From Siphonodentalium dalli (taxonomy: Eukaryota; Mollusca; Scaphopoda; Gadilida; Siphonodentaliidae), in NCBI GenBank assembly GCA_032622095.1, contig CP136065.1, positions 211,710,151-211,774,150 on the forward strand: a stretch of 64,000 bases of DNA, read 5' to 3'. The notes under the pieces are model-generated. The model saw only the letters and a list, made by a program, of their open reading frames with translations. It was not told where the DNA came from and ran no database searches. The number at the start of each line of letters is the position of its first letter. Position 1 is the first letter of the stretch. Position numbers and translations under genes: made by a program. This document shows positions 20,841-34,379 of the stretch, in pieces.

Positions 20841-22405
20841 AGTAGGGTCCACCAGCTACTATTATATATTTCTAGATTTAGTTACAAACTAAATACCTGT
20901 ATATTGTACAAAGAAATGTTTGACAAATATATCTGTATCAATATTACCATACGGGTCATTAAAATAGATACGACGAAACAAATTTTGAAGGGTGCATGGT
21001 ATCAGGTAAATTTTTATATTTCAAATGATGACAGGAATGCGGAAAGTTGAAGTACCTACGTAATACTGACTATCCGAATGAAGAGATATACATGTATATA
21101 AAAACCAAAATAGAAGATGACTGCTGGCGACAAGGTTTTCCAAAAAAATTCAAAGCATTCGATAGCTCCCATCTAGTTGTCAGCCCGAAGATCAATATAA
21201 AGTGTGGTGACTATCAGATGAGGGATATGACTGTACAGTTGCTAAACAATTCAGTCACGCAAAAGAGGATCAAACAGTAAGATACCAAATTGCTGCCTGT
21301 GGTAATGTTATTTAACGAAATTCGGGAAAATTAGATTACTCTCACCCTGGTTATCCAGAAGATCATTGTGGAATCTGGTGACGATCGGACAAGGGGTGTC
21401 GTCTGTAGGATCAACCAAATTATTTAGCCATAAAAATAGTAAAATTCCAGATCACCGCTGGCAGTGATGTCTTCACAAGGACAGCTTGAGAACAAAACAT
21501 GGCTCACATCTAGCGGTGACCCAAACTATCCACGTGAGAAAAAGTTCTCCAATAAAAGCTGACTGCAGGGTGCGCCAATTGATTCAAATTCGAAATTTAA
21601 CAGGGTGTACTGCTTGTGGCCATGTTTTCCCCGCATATTTGATAGACTTATGGACAAAACCACTGAATCCGTTGAATCAATATACATGTATACATGGATT
21701 AATTTATATGCATTGTTATACACAGTACTGGTATATAAAGGTACTGAAAATAACAATATTACTAGTATACACAAAATAAACTATATATCATGGCTATCGG
21801 TTCTAATATCCGAATATGACAGCTGATAACTTGGTGTGAATTGAAGAGTGTTGGTGTCTCAAGCATATCTAACCCTCCACGTTAGAAACATGCCATTAAA
21901 TGTCATAAGTATAATCTAGCTTGAGGACAGAAGTTATCCATAAAACCCCCCTTAATTCAACCAGGTCCTCGCGCGATGTATGGTCGATCACATGATGATC
22001 TAGGGGGGATTAGAATTGTTGTATAAAAACAGCACTGCATGTAAATATAAAATAAAATAGTGCTACATCTTATTACAGATTATTGCCATATATAATCAGT
22101 GACTATACAGACAGTCTGACAAAATAAAGTTTCAGTGACACTCTATCCGAAGAGGGGAATAATTCCATCTGTTACAGTCAATGGAGCAATTATGAATCTG
22201 GAAAGGTGAAATTTCTAACTAATACTAGATATCGACATGACGCGATAACATATAACGTAAATGTAATATGGCCGCTGGCGACCATTTTTTCCTATAAAAT
22301 AAAAAATATTTGATAGCTCTCATCTGATAGATCAATATCAAGATAAATATCAAGTTTAGTGATGATCGGATGAGTGAAGTGGACTGTGCTAAACGGTTTA
22401 GTAAT
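20841..22405. other. Unassigned sequence with diverged duplicated blocks
   Basis: The segment at 21030-21260 and the one at 22190-22400 share an ordered set of words (GAAAGTTGAA/GAAAGGTGAA, CTGGCGAC, TTGATAGCTC/TCGATAGCTC, GATCAATAT, GATGATCGG/TCAGATGAGGG), so they are old copies of one repeat. TAGCTTGAGGACAG also occurs twice. The 77-codon ORF in the first copy is not kept in the second. No gene is called. Confidence 0.4.
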
Positions 22406-22409
22406 GCTT

Positions 22410-22715
22410 AAAAAGATTTTTACCTTAATATTTTTATGTTCACTTTATAAACTTCACTGAGTCATCTTTGTCATGTATTGAGTTTGATATCTTTTGTTAA
22501 CAGTTTATAAATCATGTATGTCTCATGTTTGTTATTTTAATTTATGTGTTTATTATCATTAAATAAAGTTGCATTCCTTAAAAAGATTCTTACCTCAATG
22601 TTTTTATGTTCACTTTATAAACTCCACTGAGTCATCTTTGTCATGTATTGAATTTGATATCTTTTGTTAACAGTTTATAAATTATGTATGTCTCGTGTTC
22701 GTTATTATATTATAT
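22410..22715. repeat. Two-copy tandem repeat, period ~165 bp
   Basis: Units near 22410 and 22575 both run AAAAAGATTCTTACCT (or TTTTTACCT), TTTTATGTTCACTTTATAAA, CACTGAGTCATCTTTGTCAT, TTTTGTTAACAGTTTATAAA and ATGTATGTCTC. They differ by only a few percent, so the duplication is recent compared with the flanking sequence. Confidence 0.85.
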
Positions 22716-25499
22716 ACACTTTATAGTGTGTTTCAGAACGAAAACAAAATGAATAAAATCAACAAATTTGTAAATTTAAAAACAATTCAAACGTTGTTGT
22801 ATGCCATGTCCCAGCCCGGACATATACACCAAATTTCAATAATATTCATTGAGAAACAACGGACCAAACGCCATATAACACCCCGTATGCATCTTTTATT
22901 CCGAGTTGGCCTTTTATTCCGAGTTGGCACTCGCCGATTGGGGCGAGTTAGCCATGAGGCGAGTACACCGATTCCGACACCTTTTCTATTTGCAGCAGGT
23001 TAAGTTTACGCGTAATTTAATTCACAAAGTTCCCCAATTGGTATCGTAAATAGAGCGACCTTATTTGACAGAGAATGCCTCTGTTATTGATTATAAAGTT
23101 GCTATACATTAAAAACGACAATTCACATGCTCGTTCAAGCGCAGTAGTCTATTTTCCCCATGTTGAAGGACATCCACAAATACTAAATAACGCTAACTTA
23201 TACTGCCGAATGTTTTACACGACAACTGTTAACATATTTGGGCTGAATTCATCTGACGCGGTATTATTCCTCAAAATAAACAACAAAACCATCGTTACTT
23301 GGAAATGTAGTTTGGGCTAACATTTACATAAATCCTCCATATCATTATTCCGACACACACGTCAGATGAAAAAGTCACATGAAGTAACCGGCCAAATTGG
23401 CCGAAATAACACACCTGATTGATATATAGACCAATGCATCATGCATTCGGCACATGAATAGATGGAGCATCGTGGCTCACATGATATACGCTCCATTGCC
23501 GACCGTCTCAAAGACACTTGCAGAGAATAGCTATTGAGACCCACCAAAAACATAGCATATGCGACACATATATACTAATTAATACTGTGGAGTTTTGCAG
23601 ACGGCGAACACAAGACAAGCATAACAACATAAATGTTTTGTTCCTTTCCGTTATTAGTATCTATGTTGTCCAAGGAGACACATTTCCATGAATACTATAG
23701 CTTTCCTTGTGGTATTTAAACTTCACCTAAAATAGCAATAAGTATGGAGATCCCTGTCAGCAGCACAGAAACAGCAACATACAGCGTCCCGAGTTAGCAA
23801 CTATATATACAACACTGTTACGTGCTCATATAGGCTCTGGTCATCTTGAAATTATATGACTGTTTGCGGTTGGCGTTCTACGCGTATGTTGTTTATCAGA
23901 TGCATGTGAAGTGTCTAGCTCAGCCCACAATGATCCACATCATCAACCGCCGACATCTCATAGCGATGTCTCCGCGCCACGATTCAATGCAAGCATGTTC
24001 CAAACGACTGACTCCACCAATTGCTCATCGTCGGAAAACTAATCTACGGATTCCAATTTTAACCATATACCTGCTTAAATAGTGCAGCCATAACATGAAA
24101 TCAGTCAATGGAAGCACACCACCACCTTGCAGCGAACACACGGCGCTTCGTCCAGACACCGTCCAGTAGTTATAATACCATTAACTGTCCATGACATCAA
24201 TCAGTCCAAGCATGGGTATGTTCGCCGCAATATGAGGACCCCACGTTCGACACGTCGGATGCGAATTTTGTAAGGTCCCCATCGATAGTTCTGCACGAAG
24301 TTACGTTCCCATCAACCGGCCACGAGAGCACATGTGCCACATAACAGCGGTAGGCACCCGGGAAGGGCGCGGACCGTCACTATATGGAGAGGTCAAAGCG
24401 GTTCACAACATCAATCAATCTGAAACAGGTATTTCACGACCCTCAATAGAGTATCAACGTTGGCACCCAAACAACATACAAAGGCAACCAGCATGATCAT
24501 CACACTTTCAGAACCCGGCAACTGAAACGGAAATGAACACCGTACTAATATAGAATGAACAGTCGAATCAACAAACAATGACTCTCTCGCAACGAAGAAA
24601 CGGTATGAGAAACATTTCAGACAACACCCCTGATTTATCTAGACAAAAACAGTAAATTTGAAGACAGATTCTTACTCCAGCTTAGTTAGTAGATAGTGCA
24701 TACCATATAACAAGGTGTACATGCATATCCAATGCTGAGGCATGTGCCAGCTAGCAGACGTGTACGTACGTCTACATTGCAAGCACGTTTTGCTCAACTA
24801 GACCAACGTCTGTGCTTTTGGAATAATCATAGCTGTGACAAGTTGTTGATGTTAAAATTGCCATTGATCGACACAGGGACGCCCGTATCACAGTAGATTG
24901 AGTGAGTGAACATTTCTTCTTGATCATTTGGGCACCTGTCCTTATTAGCAACGTGCATGGATTTCGCTATGGTAACCATATAGATGTTCGCGCTATTGTT
25001 GGAGTCAGGTGGCTGGAAGCTATATACTAATATGGTGATAATTCGCGACCTGATTTCCATTCTGTCCTAAGTGACATGCTGGTACGAAACGTCCGTATGG
25101 GTATCGTTGGAATCGGCATCAAATTCCGCGTCTAACGGTACCGGCCTCTAAGCGGTATCTGTTGTTTTCGCGGCGATATTAGCTATTCTTTTCTGTCCGT
25201 TCTGCATAAAAACACTATTTCTTAGAACCATTATGTCCTATAACTAAAAAATACTTATAAAGCCAGTTATATCCTGTCTTTTAAAAACAAAGATGAATTC
25301 TATCTTGAGTTTCAGATACAACAGATAATTATTCAGATCGATGTTGTTCTATGTGCAGTTCGGCTTTACGAACTGTCACTTACTACAGGATGGAACTGAA
25401 ATATTTTGCTAAATTCTCTCACATCGAACAGGTTGCAACTCAAGTTGCGATCGAACCTGATCGAACAGAGAAAATTTTTCCCGCGAAAAGAAACACACG
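22716..25499. other. Unassigned sequence
   Basis: I see no gene. A short direct repeat TTTTATTCCGAGTTGGC occurs twice at 22895-22928. At 25038-25072 lies ATTCGCGACCTGATTTCCAT, whose inverse is found at 30607-30645 and, more weakly, at 31384-31420. No open frame longer than ~100 codons and no domain was found. Confidence 0.35.
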
Positions 25500-25619
25500 T
25501 AGTCGAGGAGATATTGGTCGACGTCTGCACCCCAGGACTCAACTTCACCCCACTAATTTTCTTTCTTAATGTCTCCTCTAATTTTTTTCGGTTGTTAACA
25601 AGAAAAAAAAGTGGCCACA

Positions 25620-26640
25620 GAGACTCCAGACAAGATGGCGTCCATCATGGCGTCCATTTTTTTATATGCACCAGGTCTCTTTGATCGCCGTTATCGTAAA
25701 GATTATATCAAATGCGGTCTTGTTTTCTGCTCGATTCGTTATGCCAATACATAACCCTTACAAATTAGCCAAAAGTCCGACACCATAATCTAATATGGCG
25801 GCCAAGATGGCCGCCGAAATGTGAAAATATGCTATTTTTCTGACATTTCACCACTTTTTGTTTGTCTCTATGGGAATATATTGGCATCTTGGCGTGAATT
25901 TATACATTTATCGTATAGAAGAATCATTGATGAACACAATGGGATCATAATATATATTAATTGTGGGATATTTTTGTCCGATATCCCATTTTCCCAAATG
26001 CCGATATAATAGGTCAAAGCCGAATCGACGCTAATAACGCGATGTAATGTTTCGAATCAATGAAAGTTATTACTATCATAACAACACCCATGCATATATG
26101 TGCGGGAGATAATCGAGCTATGATTCCTCTTATACCTGAGTTGAGGAATATTCACCCAAAATGCCCACAAGAATTATAAAAATTGCCGAAAATCGCTGAT
26201 TTTAACATCAGTGAGCGTTATTGTCACGACAACTCCACACCTACTTATTATTGTGAATTGGGAACACTTAGACGAAGAACTGTCATTGTACCATATCCAA
26301 ATAAAAGTTTCCAAAATGGCGCCACAATGGGACCGAAATGCCCTCACATCATTGGATACTATTGTCGAGACAACTCCACCCATGCTTACAGTTGAGTTGG
26401 AAATACTGAGGTACAAGAAAAAATTTCCAAATCTAACATGGCGGCCAAAATGGCCACCGAAATTTTAAAACAGGCCTACATTCCTTAATTTCCTATACTT
26501 TCTTACGATGGGCGTTAATGTTTCGCGATTTCTACCCCCCATTACATGTTGAAATGGAATATTGATATGAATTATTCATTTGAGTTTGGCAATTGATACT
26601 CACAGTCAAGATGGCGGCTAAATTGGCGGCCAGAAATTGA
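25620..26640. repeat. Left-arm repeats with ATGGCGGCCAAAATGGC core
   Basis: The words ATGGCGGCCAAGATGGCC, AAAATGGCGCCACAATGGG, ATGGCGGCCAAAATGGCCAC and ATGGCGGCTAAATTGGCGG occur near 25795, 26315, 26440 and 26610, each followed by a GAAATTTT/GAAATTGAAAA-like stretch. They recur in inverse in the other arm near 28855, 29000, 29170, 29345 and 29725. The repeated codon-like appearance is a by-product of the repeat. Confidence 0.7.
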
Positions 26641-27246
26641 AAAGAAATGGATATTTTCACATACTAATTTCAACTTTTTGTCATAATATCGATATGTGTG
26701 GACGAAACTGTACATAAACAATCTATTTGTTTAACTTAATACGTATCAAAATGCATAAAATGGCTCGTATCTTTCTGGAAAGTCGAAAACCCACCATTAA
26801 TATCGCGATGTGGCATTTCGAAATCCATTCTCCACTTAGCACCGATAATGGCCGTAACCGTAGGTGCGCCGAACAGTAATATTAGAACAATTACCTGATA
26901 ACAGATTCTGATTTGCCACATCACGTCCATAATTATCTGGACCAGCTTCCATTTCTTTGTCTGGTAAATCTGGGTCGCTCACACCGACAAAGTATTCAAC
27001 ACCTCCTGGGAGAAGGGTCCCTCTAATCATAACGTTTCAAACAATTCATTCTCAGGTGTCTAGCTTACGCTTTTAAATATGCTAAATATGGGATTTGTGC
27101 GTCATCTTGAACTAGAAAGGCATATGGTCGATGAGTATACAAGCTTGCATAATGTCATCTCTATGTATGTGTCTCATACCCCATGTGGATACCGACACGT
27201 TCACCTGGCGAACCAATTAGCTAGTCACTTCTCAATAGATGGTTCG

Positions 27247-28200
27247 TCAACTCACAAACTTAGCGAACGCATTGGCATATGTGGACAACTTCGGCATTGT
27301 TTCGAAGGTTGCTAGCTGTCTCATTCCCTTGGATAGATGTATATCTGCTAAGGAGAAGACCATAATGTACCGACTACCTACATTTCTTGACCATGATCCT
27401 AAGGAAACTGTGTGATGTCCCGCAGTCGTCTCGTCGAATAGCTCCCAGCAGAGAAGAACAATACTCGCGGTGTTAGTTTGTGGACATACGCCATGATAGT
27501 GGGAATGAAATAAATTGGCCATTGTAAAATGGTTGGAATGGTGATGTTGCCAAGAAATCACTTGGTGTACCCAACGTATGTTGAACTGAATGCAAGATCT
27601 CATCAACGTAACATTCCTCTTGATGTTCTTCGCGTTGAACATTTCACCCTTGTGTTGATGGCATTTGTACTTTCTTGAACCACAACGACCACCACCCAGT
27701 GTGTGTATGACATATCAACCAACTATGAAAGGCATCGTCTTTAAGACTACACCCCAGTCTGGGTGGGGCTTATATAGTAGTAGCCAGTGGTACACGCCTG
27801 GTCCAGTTGATTGTGAACGGCTTCCAAACGGATGGGAACAGTCTTAGCATACAAGGAAAGCAAAGCCACACATGAGATCATGTCTGAATCTAAAACATAC
27901 ACAAAGAAGGGCGGTGCAGTCATCGTCCAATTTCATTTCCACTATCATGACACATGCCCACAAACTAGCAGTAGCACCGTGCGTATTGTTATTATCTGCT
28001 TGAATTTGTTCGATGAGACAATTGCTGTACGCAACAAGATTTTTCTTTTGTTCATGGTCAAGACGTGTGGGTATGTTATGCATTATGGTCTTCTACGCCT
28101 TAGCAGAACGGCATCCGTCAAATGTCTGGCTTTCAACATTCGAAGCCATATACATAAGTTGTCCGGGTACGTCAGTGCATTAGATGAGTATGTGAATTGA
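27247..28200. other. Central inverted ORF pair of the giant element, unrecognised
   Basis: Two open frames, 27247-27642 on the minus strand (131 codons) and 27832-28200 on the plus strand (122 codons), point away from the axis and share ordered residues: F-H-x-H-Y-H, C-P-Q-T, L-F-D-E-T and a C-terminal HKLS/PKLS-like stretch. They are therefore diverged copies of one coding-like segment. I do not recognise a family. Retention of similar open frames in both copies could mean coding selection in the ancestor, or could follow from low stop content. I keep them as one entry without a function. Confidence 0.4.
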
Positions 28201-30035
28201 TGATCCATATATTGAGAAGTGGCTGTTTGGTAAGATCACCAGGTGTATATGTTTTTATCCCCATTAGGTCACCAAAGCTGAAAATACGCAGATAGCGAGG
28301 TCCTTCTGAAAGCTAGTATACGCATCGACCACATTCCTTTCTAGTTTATCGCACAAAATAACGCCCAGATCCCATATGTAGCATCTGAATTATACCATAA
28401 GCTATACCACGAATGAAGATCGCCAAGAATAAGGATAAGAATTCCCAACTTTCGAGACAAACACGTGAGCTGGGACCTTTCTAAAAAGAAGTGTAGAAAA
28501 CTGTGATGGTGTGAGAGAGATAGATTAATCTGACGAAGAGACGGAAACTGGTCCATGCAGATAATGCTGAATGTGGCAAATCAGAATAAGCTCAGGTACT
28601 GTTGTTTTGATTTTGGAGGCCATACTATGGCTATTTGGCGCACCTAAACGGCCATTATGGGCGCTTATGGTGGGCAATGGATTTCGAAATGCCACATCGC
28701 GATGATTAATTGTGGGTTTTCATCTTTCCAGAAGGCTACGACTTATGTTGAAACTAATAAATGGCCTATAGTATGTACAGTATCGTCCATACGTATCGAT
28801 ATAAAAGTTGAAATTAGTATGTGATAATATCGACTTCTTTTCAATTTCTGGCCGCCAGTTTGGCCACCATCTTGACTGTGAGAGTTTGCCAAACTCAAAT
28901 GAATACTTCATATCAATGTTCCATATGAGCAGAATTCGCGTAACAATAACGACCATCGTAAGAAAGTAAAGGAATGTGAGCTTGATTTCAAATTTCGGTC
29001 TCCATTTTGGCCGCCATCTTCGATTTGGAAAACAATTTATTGTATGAGATGCAAGGTAATTACTTCACCTCAGTATTTCCAAATCAACTGTCCGCATGTG
29101 TGCAGTTGTCTCGAAAATAATGCCCAATGATGTGAATATGAGGGAATTTCGGTGATTTTTCAAAATCTTTCCGCCATTGTGGGCGCCATTTTAGATCTGG
29201 GGAACTTTTATTTGGATATGGTATAATGAAAGTACTTCGCCTAAGTGTTCCCAACTCACAATAGTTAACAGGTGTGGAATTGTCGTGACAATAACGCTCA
29301 CTGATGTTAAAATCAGCAATTTTTGGCGATTTTTCTATTTCTGGTGGTCATTTTGGCAGCCGTCTTGGATTTGGATAAATATTCCACAACTCAGGTATAA
29401 GAGAAATCCTAGCTCGAGTATCTCCTGCACATATATATGCATGGGTGTTGTTATGATAGCAATAACTTTCATTGATTCGAAACATTACATCGCGTTATTA
29501 GTGTTGGTTCGGCTTTGACCTATTATACCGGCATTTGGGAAACTTGTTATTGGACAAAACTATCCCGCTATGAATGTATATTATGATCCCATTGTGTTCG
29601 TCAATGACTCTTCTATACGATAAATGTATAAATTCACTCCAAGTTGCCAATATTTTCCCATAGAGACAAACGAAAGGTGGTAAAATGTAAGAAAAATAGC
29701 ATATATTCACATTTCGGCGGCCATCTTGGCCGCCATATTGGATTCTGGTGTCGGACTTTTGGCTAATTGGTGAGGGTTGTATATTAGCATAACGAAGCGA
29801 GCGGAAAACAAGACCGCTTTTTATATAATCTTTACTATAACGGCGATCAAAGAGACCTGATGCATATAAACAAAATGGCCGCCACGATGGACGCCATCTT
29901 GTCTGGAGTCTCTGCGGCCACTTTTTTTCTTGTTAACAACCGAAACAAATTAGAGGAGACATTACGAAAGAAAATTAGTGGGGTGAAGTTGAGTCCTGGT
30001 GGGGGTGCAGATGTCGACCAATATCTCCTGGACTA

Positions 30036-31426
30036 ATATATACGCGTCAAATTCGCAATGTAACATTAACGAAGAGTACATTCCATGAAGCCATATCAAC
30101 ATTACGTATGCAATATATCATCAAGAGTCGCATGCTTTCCATACAACACCAATTCAAAATGCTTGTTTCTATGTCGATGTGCTGGCTAACTGTTCCAAAG
30201 AGCGCACATATCACACTCTGCTCACATTGTAATCTCTAATTCTATCATGTTATACGGTAAATTGAGACTAAATATTTCTTCATGTTGTCCCAAGTGCGTA
30301 TTATCTCTTTTATAATCACCACTTGGAACAGACCGGTCCTGAAAAAAATTCCGTTTCCATAGTGTCCCACGAAAAATATTCTACTAAGACTGAGTCCATA
30401 TTGTGCTAAATGCAAAAAATCGCACCCCACCTCCCGAATCTGGTCGAAATATCATATAAGAAAGAGCATCTCCTTATCGAAGTTGATGGTTATTGGCAGA
30501 ATGAATACTGATTTCTCGGCAGATACCAGGATATCTACCATAAGTCTAATAACAACCAATTTCCAGAACTTTGAAATTTAAAAATCGATTTACTCGGAAA
30601 CACAAAAAATGCACTTAGGACAGAATGGAAATCAGGTCGCGAATTGATGAATACATTGATGGTATCCAAATATTAGCTTAGCAGCTGAAATGAATATGTC
30701 AGAAGACCAATTGTAATGAGTGGGGTGCTAAATTGAGTTCATATGTCATCTGACACTCATATATTGCCAATTTCAAATATACAGGTAGGACAGCTCCGTA
30801 CGTACGTCTGGTAATTGCACAACTTTGGTGAGTATACGTGAAATAATTTCGTACCAATTGCTGGGGCAAGACATTACTATGGTGTGCACGATATGTAAAG
30901 TCCATCTCTCGAGTAGTATTGTGTTTACGGTGATGTTGGTACTCATTTGAATACACGATACTGGAAACCAACATGACCAAAAATAGTGTACTTGAGACAA
31001 ATGGGGCTTCCAAAAGTGTCGAAAATCAATTTGTTATTCTGATTAATAGAGTTTATAGTTTAACTCTTAGTTGTCCTAAGTTCCAACATGACATATTTTT
31101 CGGAACATGGGACAACCTTGCCCTAAAATAGAGTTAAGGTCTGAACTGTCATTCGCGTATTCAACAACAAATATTTACTTCTATTCTGCTCTAAGTGCAA
31201 AATTTCACACACTAGGTCTACATTTATCAAAATTTTAGAGATATAACAGTCTAGTGCGGATTGGTCTTGATAAAAATAAATAGTTAAGACATTAAAGTAT
31301 CCAACGATGTGAAGTTTTCAATTGTAAACCATAAATTTCTGTCGTGACGGCAATTCAAACTTTGAAAATCGATTTACTCAAATCATAAAAAGTGCACTAA
31401 GGACAGATTGGAACTCAGGTCGCGAA
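30036..31426. other. Unassigned sequence with a diverged duplicated block
   Basis: The blocks at ~30555-30645 and ~31355-31425 share ACTTTGAAA, AAATCGATTTACTC, TGCACTTAGGACAGA/TGCACTAAGGACAGA and TCAGGTCGCGAA, about 800 bp apart. TTCTACTCTAAGTGC-like words also recur. No gene found. Short minus-strand frames up to 104 codons have no motif. Confidence 0.4.
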
Positions 31427-32735
31427 ATGGCTGCCAAAATGGACAAAATTGAATGAAAATTACATTTTGTGCAAAATCGAACAGCTAGACGGAATTATGT
31501 GAGAGTACAAGGGAATCATTTGATCAGAGATGTACGAATTATCTCTAATATATCTCACGAGAGAGCAAGGTTTCATACAATGGTTAAATCTGGACTTTTT
31601 GGTCGCAAAGAAACGGAACAATAACTCAATTTTCTCTGCACTATTTATCTTGAATCGTGTGATATAAATTATGTGTAAATTAAACTGTGAAATGAAATTT
31701 TAATAGCGGTGAATTGATGTGACATTTTCTAGAAGCAGAAATATATGATCATTGCAGCCTCACCAATGTGATCTATCATCGTTTTTTTTAAATATACAAC
31801 ATCAAACCTTTCAAAATGCACTGCTATAGAACAGTATATATGAGAGATATTCATAGAGTAAAAATGGGTGAACTTTGATATTCTATTGTCCGTGTAGTCA
31901 TAGTTGCCTCCGATCAATGATAAAACGTGAATATTTCGTTTTTATCACAATAATGCATGGTGGTACATGTATACTATGAGCACAGGAGAACCATATACTA
32001 TCTTCAAAAAATTCATTCTAAACGATATGTGTAGTCGCTAATTCTGCCTATTATTGCGAAGGAGTGATACATGATGTCTGTGAAGTTATTAAAATAGATA
32101 ACCCGCGTCTATGTTTTAGGAAACCCGATCAATACGAAATCGAATACTACAGTTTGCCTTTAAAAATCGTCATTGTTTTGGCTCAGTATATATGTTATTT
32201 CATATCCATATCTGCGAAATTCATTCGAAATTCCCCTTTGAATTGGTGTCTCTGGTTGGAGAATTTTGTGTTGAACAAAATCGAGTTACCTTTATATATT
32301 TTCAGACTGAAACATTGTCACATAATCCAATTATTTCCATGATTGTGAAAAAGAAAAAAAGTTTGTTTTCTTATATGGAAAAAAATGGTGTAACTCAGAA
32401 AGCTCAACTTGGATTTTAGGGGATTTTTCGTGACGCATCCACGATGTTATGGCCTAAATAATATTTTTTTTAAACCAGCTTTCCCCGACTTATTTCCTAA
32501 CTTTTCCCCTTTTACGTCTAATGTGCCTGTACTAAATAATATAATCGTTGAAGTATATAGTCTCTTAACAAATTGAGCAATAATTTAAATTAGGTATTTT
32601 AATGGTTTCACGTTCCTTCTTCCTCATTGAGAATCTCATGTTAAACATGTTACACCGTATACGGCGTAACATTGTGCACATGGACGACCTTTGCGTAATC
32701 TAGATTAATGTTTTACGACACGACATGGCTTGCGC
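31427..32735 (+). repeat. 1.3-kb dispersed repeat, copy 2
   Basis: Same orientation as 14355-15645 and highly similar. It carries an extra ~35 bases near 32385 and lacks a short segment near 31505. It breaks off after ACGACACGACATGG, one or two bases from where the first copy ends, so the two share a defined right edge, which suggests a mobile family with a fixed 3' boundary. Confidence 0.8.
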
Positions 32736-32844
32736 CTCGACACAAAGCCGCCACAAAAACTAATGTCAGCCGCGGGCTACGACATTGATCAGTTCTTGGG
32801 AGGCTCCCATAACATTATATGCGTCGTTGTATTTCCGTGTAAAA

Positions 32845-33537
32845 TAAGCCGCTTACACATGGGCGCGGCGCGGCCGGGCGATCAAGTTTGTGCAGTCATG
32901 AAGCACGGGACCTTACACATTGGCGCGGCGCGGCCAATCTACGCGCGGCGACATTTTTAATGAGCGGCGCGATTATTTTCAATGGAACCGTGAGCCATTT
33001 TGCAGAGCGATCGCGCGACGAATCAATGTCAGATCAAAGCATTCCACACATATTCATCGGGTGTTGTAGTATACTACCTTAAATTTAAGGGAAATCCCCA
33101 AAAATATCGCAAGTCTTTGTTGTGGGCTGATTGGCTTCCGCACCCTGTATTCTTTCTTTATATCATCTTCGATGAAGAAAAGTATCCGTGCGAACTGTTC
33201 CCTTGACGTTCTAAAGTATTGTATAAATTTGTCCTCATCTGAATAGAGTTCACGGTATAAATGATTAAATACACCATGTAAATATCTCTTATTAATTGGT
33301 GTACCAAAAACCTTCTATTTCTCTTTTTTCGTTGTCGATACAAATATTCCAGCGCTATTATAACAAGTGTGTCATCAGGCACTGCCTCCATTCTAGAAAT
33401 TATGTTATGAAACACATTACTTCGGGCGTTTATAATTATTCTACCGCTGCCATGTGACACACTCTCGCGGCGATGACAAAAAGTTTATTCGCTATATAAC
33501 CGCGTCGGCCGCGCCGCGCCCATGTGTAAGCGGCTTA
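32845..33537. mobile_element. Inverted-repeat element with GC-rich tips, ~693 bp
   Basis: The left tip TAAGCCGCTTACACATGGGC continues into GCGGCGCGGCC; the right end is its inverse, ending GGCTTA at 33537. A second half-matching tip, CTTACACATTGGCGCGGCGC, follows the left end at ~32910. The tips are far richer in GC than anything else in the window. TAA/TTA at the outer edge could be a 3-bp target duplication, as in PIF/Harbinger elements, but this is uncertain. There is no transposase. Confidence 0.7.
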
Positions 33538-34379
33538 AATGATGCATTACTGAGAATTGTCAATATAGTGAGAACTATCACAATATGATACGTACTTGTT
33601 TTAAATTTTATAGACGACGCTTTATTGCCCACGAACTGTGCACATTGCATTGTTTTTTGTCGCCCGCCTGATGCTATAATGATAATGCAAGAATATATAT
33701 AGTGCAGTAACTCAGCAATACCACATCACCGATATGTACTATGTTTCGTATCTTATATTCACAACAACAACAACAAACCACCAGTTGTGGTGTTTGCTAA
33801 TTTGATATATTTAATGAATACTAAAATTCTAACTTCTAAGTTGATACTTTTATCAGAAAAGTTTTATTATGTACTTATTACATCGAAATATCTGTCTGAT
33901 TCAATTTCTTCATGTCGACATTATGGTGCGAGATTGAACGAGTCGATTCCCTTGAGGTTGGTTAGTTATAAATTCTTGCTGGTGTACGTACAACGTAATG
34001 CATACGTTTGTCGTGAATGAATTATTGTGTATCCCCATATCATACCTCACCGCGGTGTCTCTGTGTCTGCATTGTTATTATTCCATCATAGAAGTATTTT
34101 GTGTGGGGATGTACTTGGGAGTATTGATACATATAGTCCGTGAGCCAATTCTCAAAAGACGCTTATTTTTCGATTTCGTTGCACCCCCCTCGCATTTTTC
34201 ATTCCCATATATCAAAATGTCAGGCATCTCTTATCGGTCACAATGACACTAATACATAAATAATTAAATCCAATTTTCACGCCAATTGTTCAATTTGTGA
34301 CTAAAGCATGAAACTTTGCACATATGTACATATTCACATACTTATTGATATTGATGTGGAGCCACGCGGAAATTTCACT
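33538..34379. other. Unassigned AT-rich sequence
   Basis: No gene, RNA or named repeat. A short ACAACA microsatellite lies at 33760-33775. Confidence 0.3.

Larger units (their letters stand above)
25500..30035. mobile_element. Giant inverted-repeat element, ~4.5 kb
   Basis: The outer tips are TAGTCGAGGAGATATTGG at 25500 and its near inverse, CCAATATCTCCTGGACTA, ending at 30035. The arms match from there inwards. Outer blocks (25500-25830 and 29700-30035) are close matches. Middle blocks carry the ATGGCGGCC-type repeats, and inner blocks (26760-26880 and 28610-28740) still align. Even near the centre the minus strand of 27247-27642 and the plus strand of 27832-28200 encode related words such as PQT, LFDET and HKLS, so the symmetry reaches an axis near 27,740. 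TA lies at both tips. No transposase domain was recognised, so the superfamily is unknown. Confidence 0.8.
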
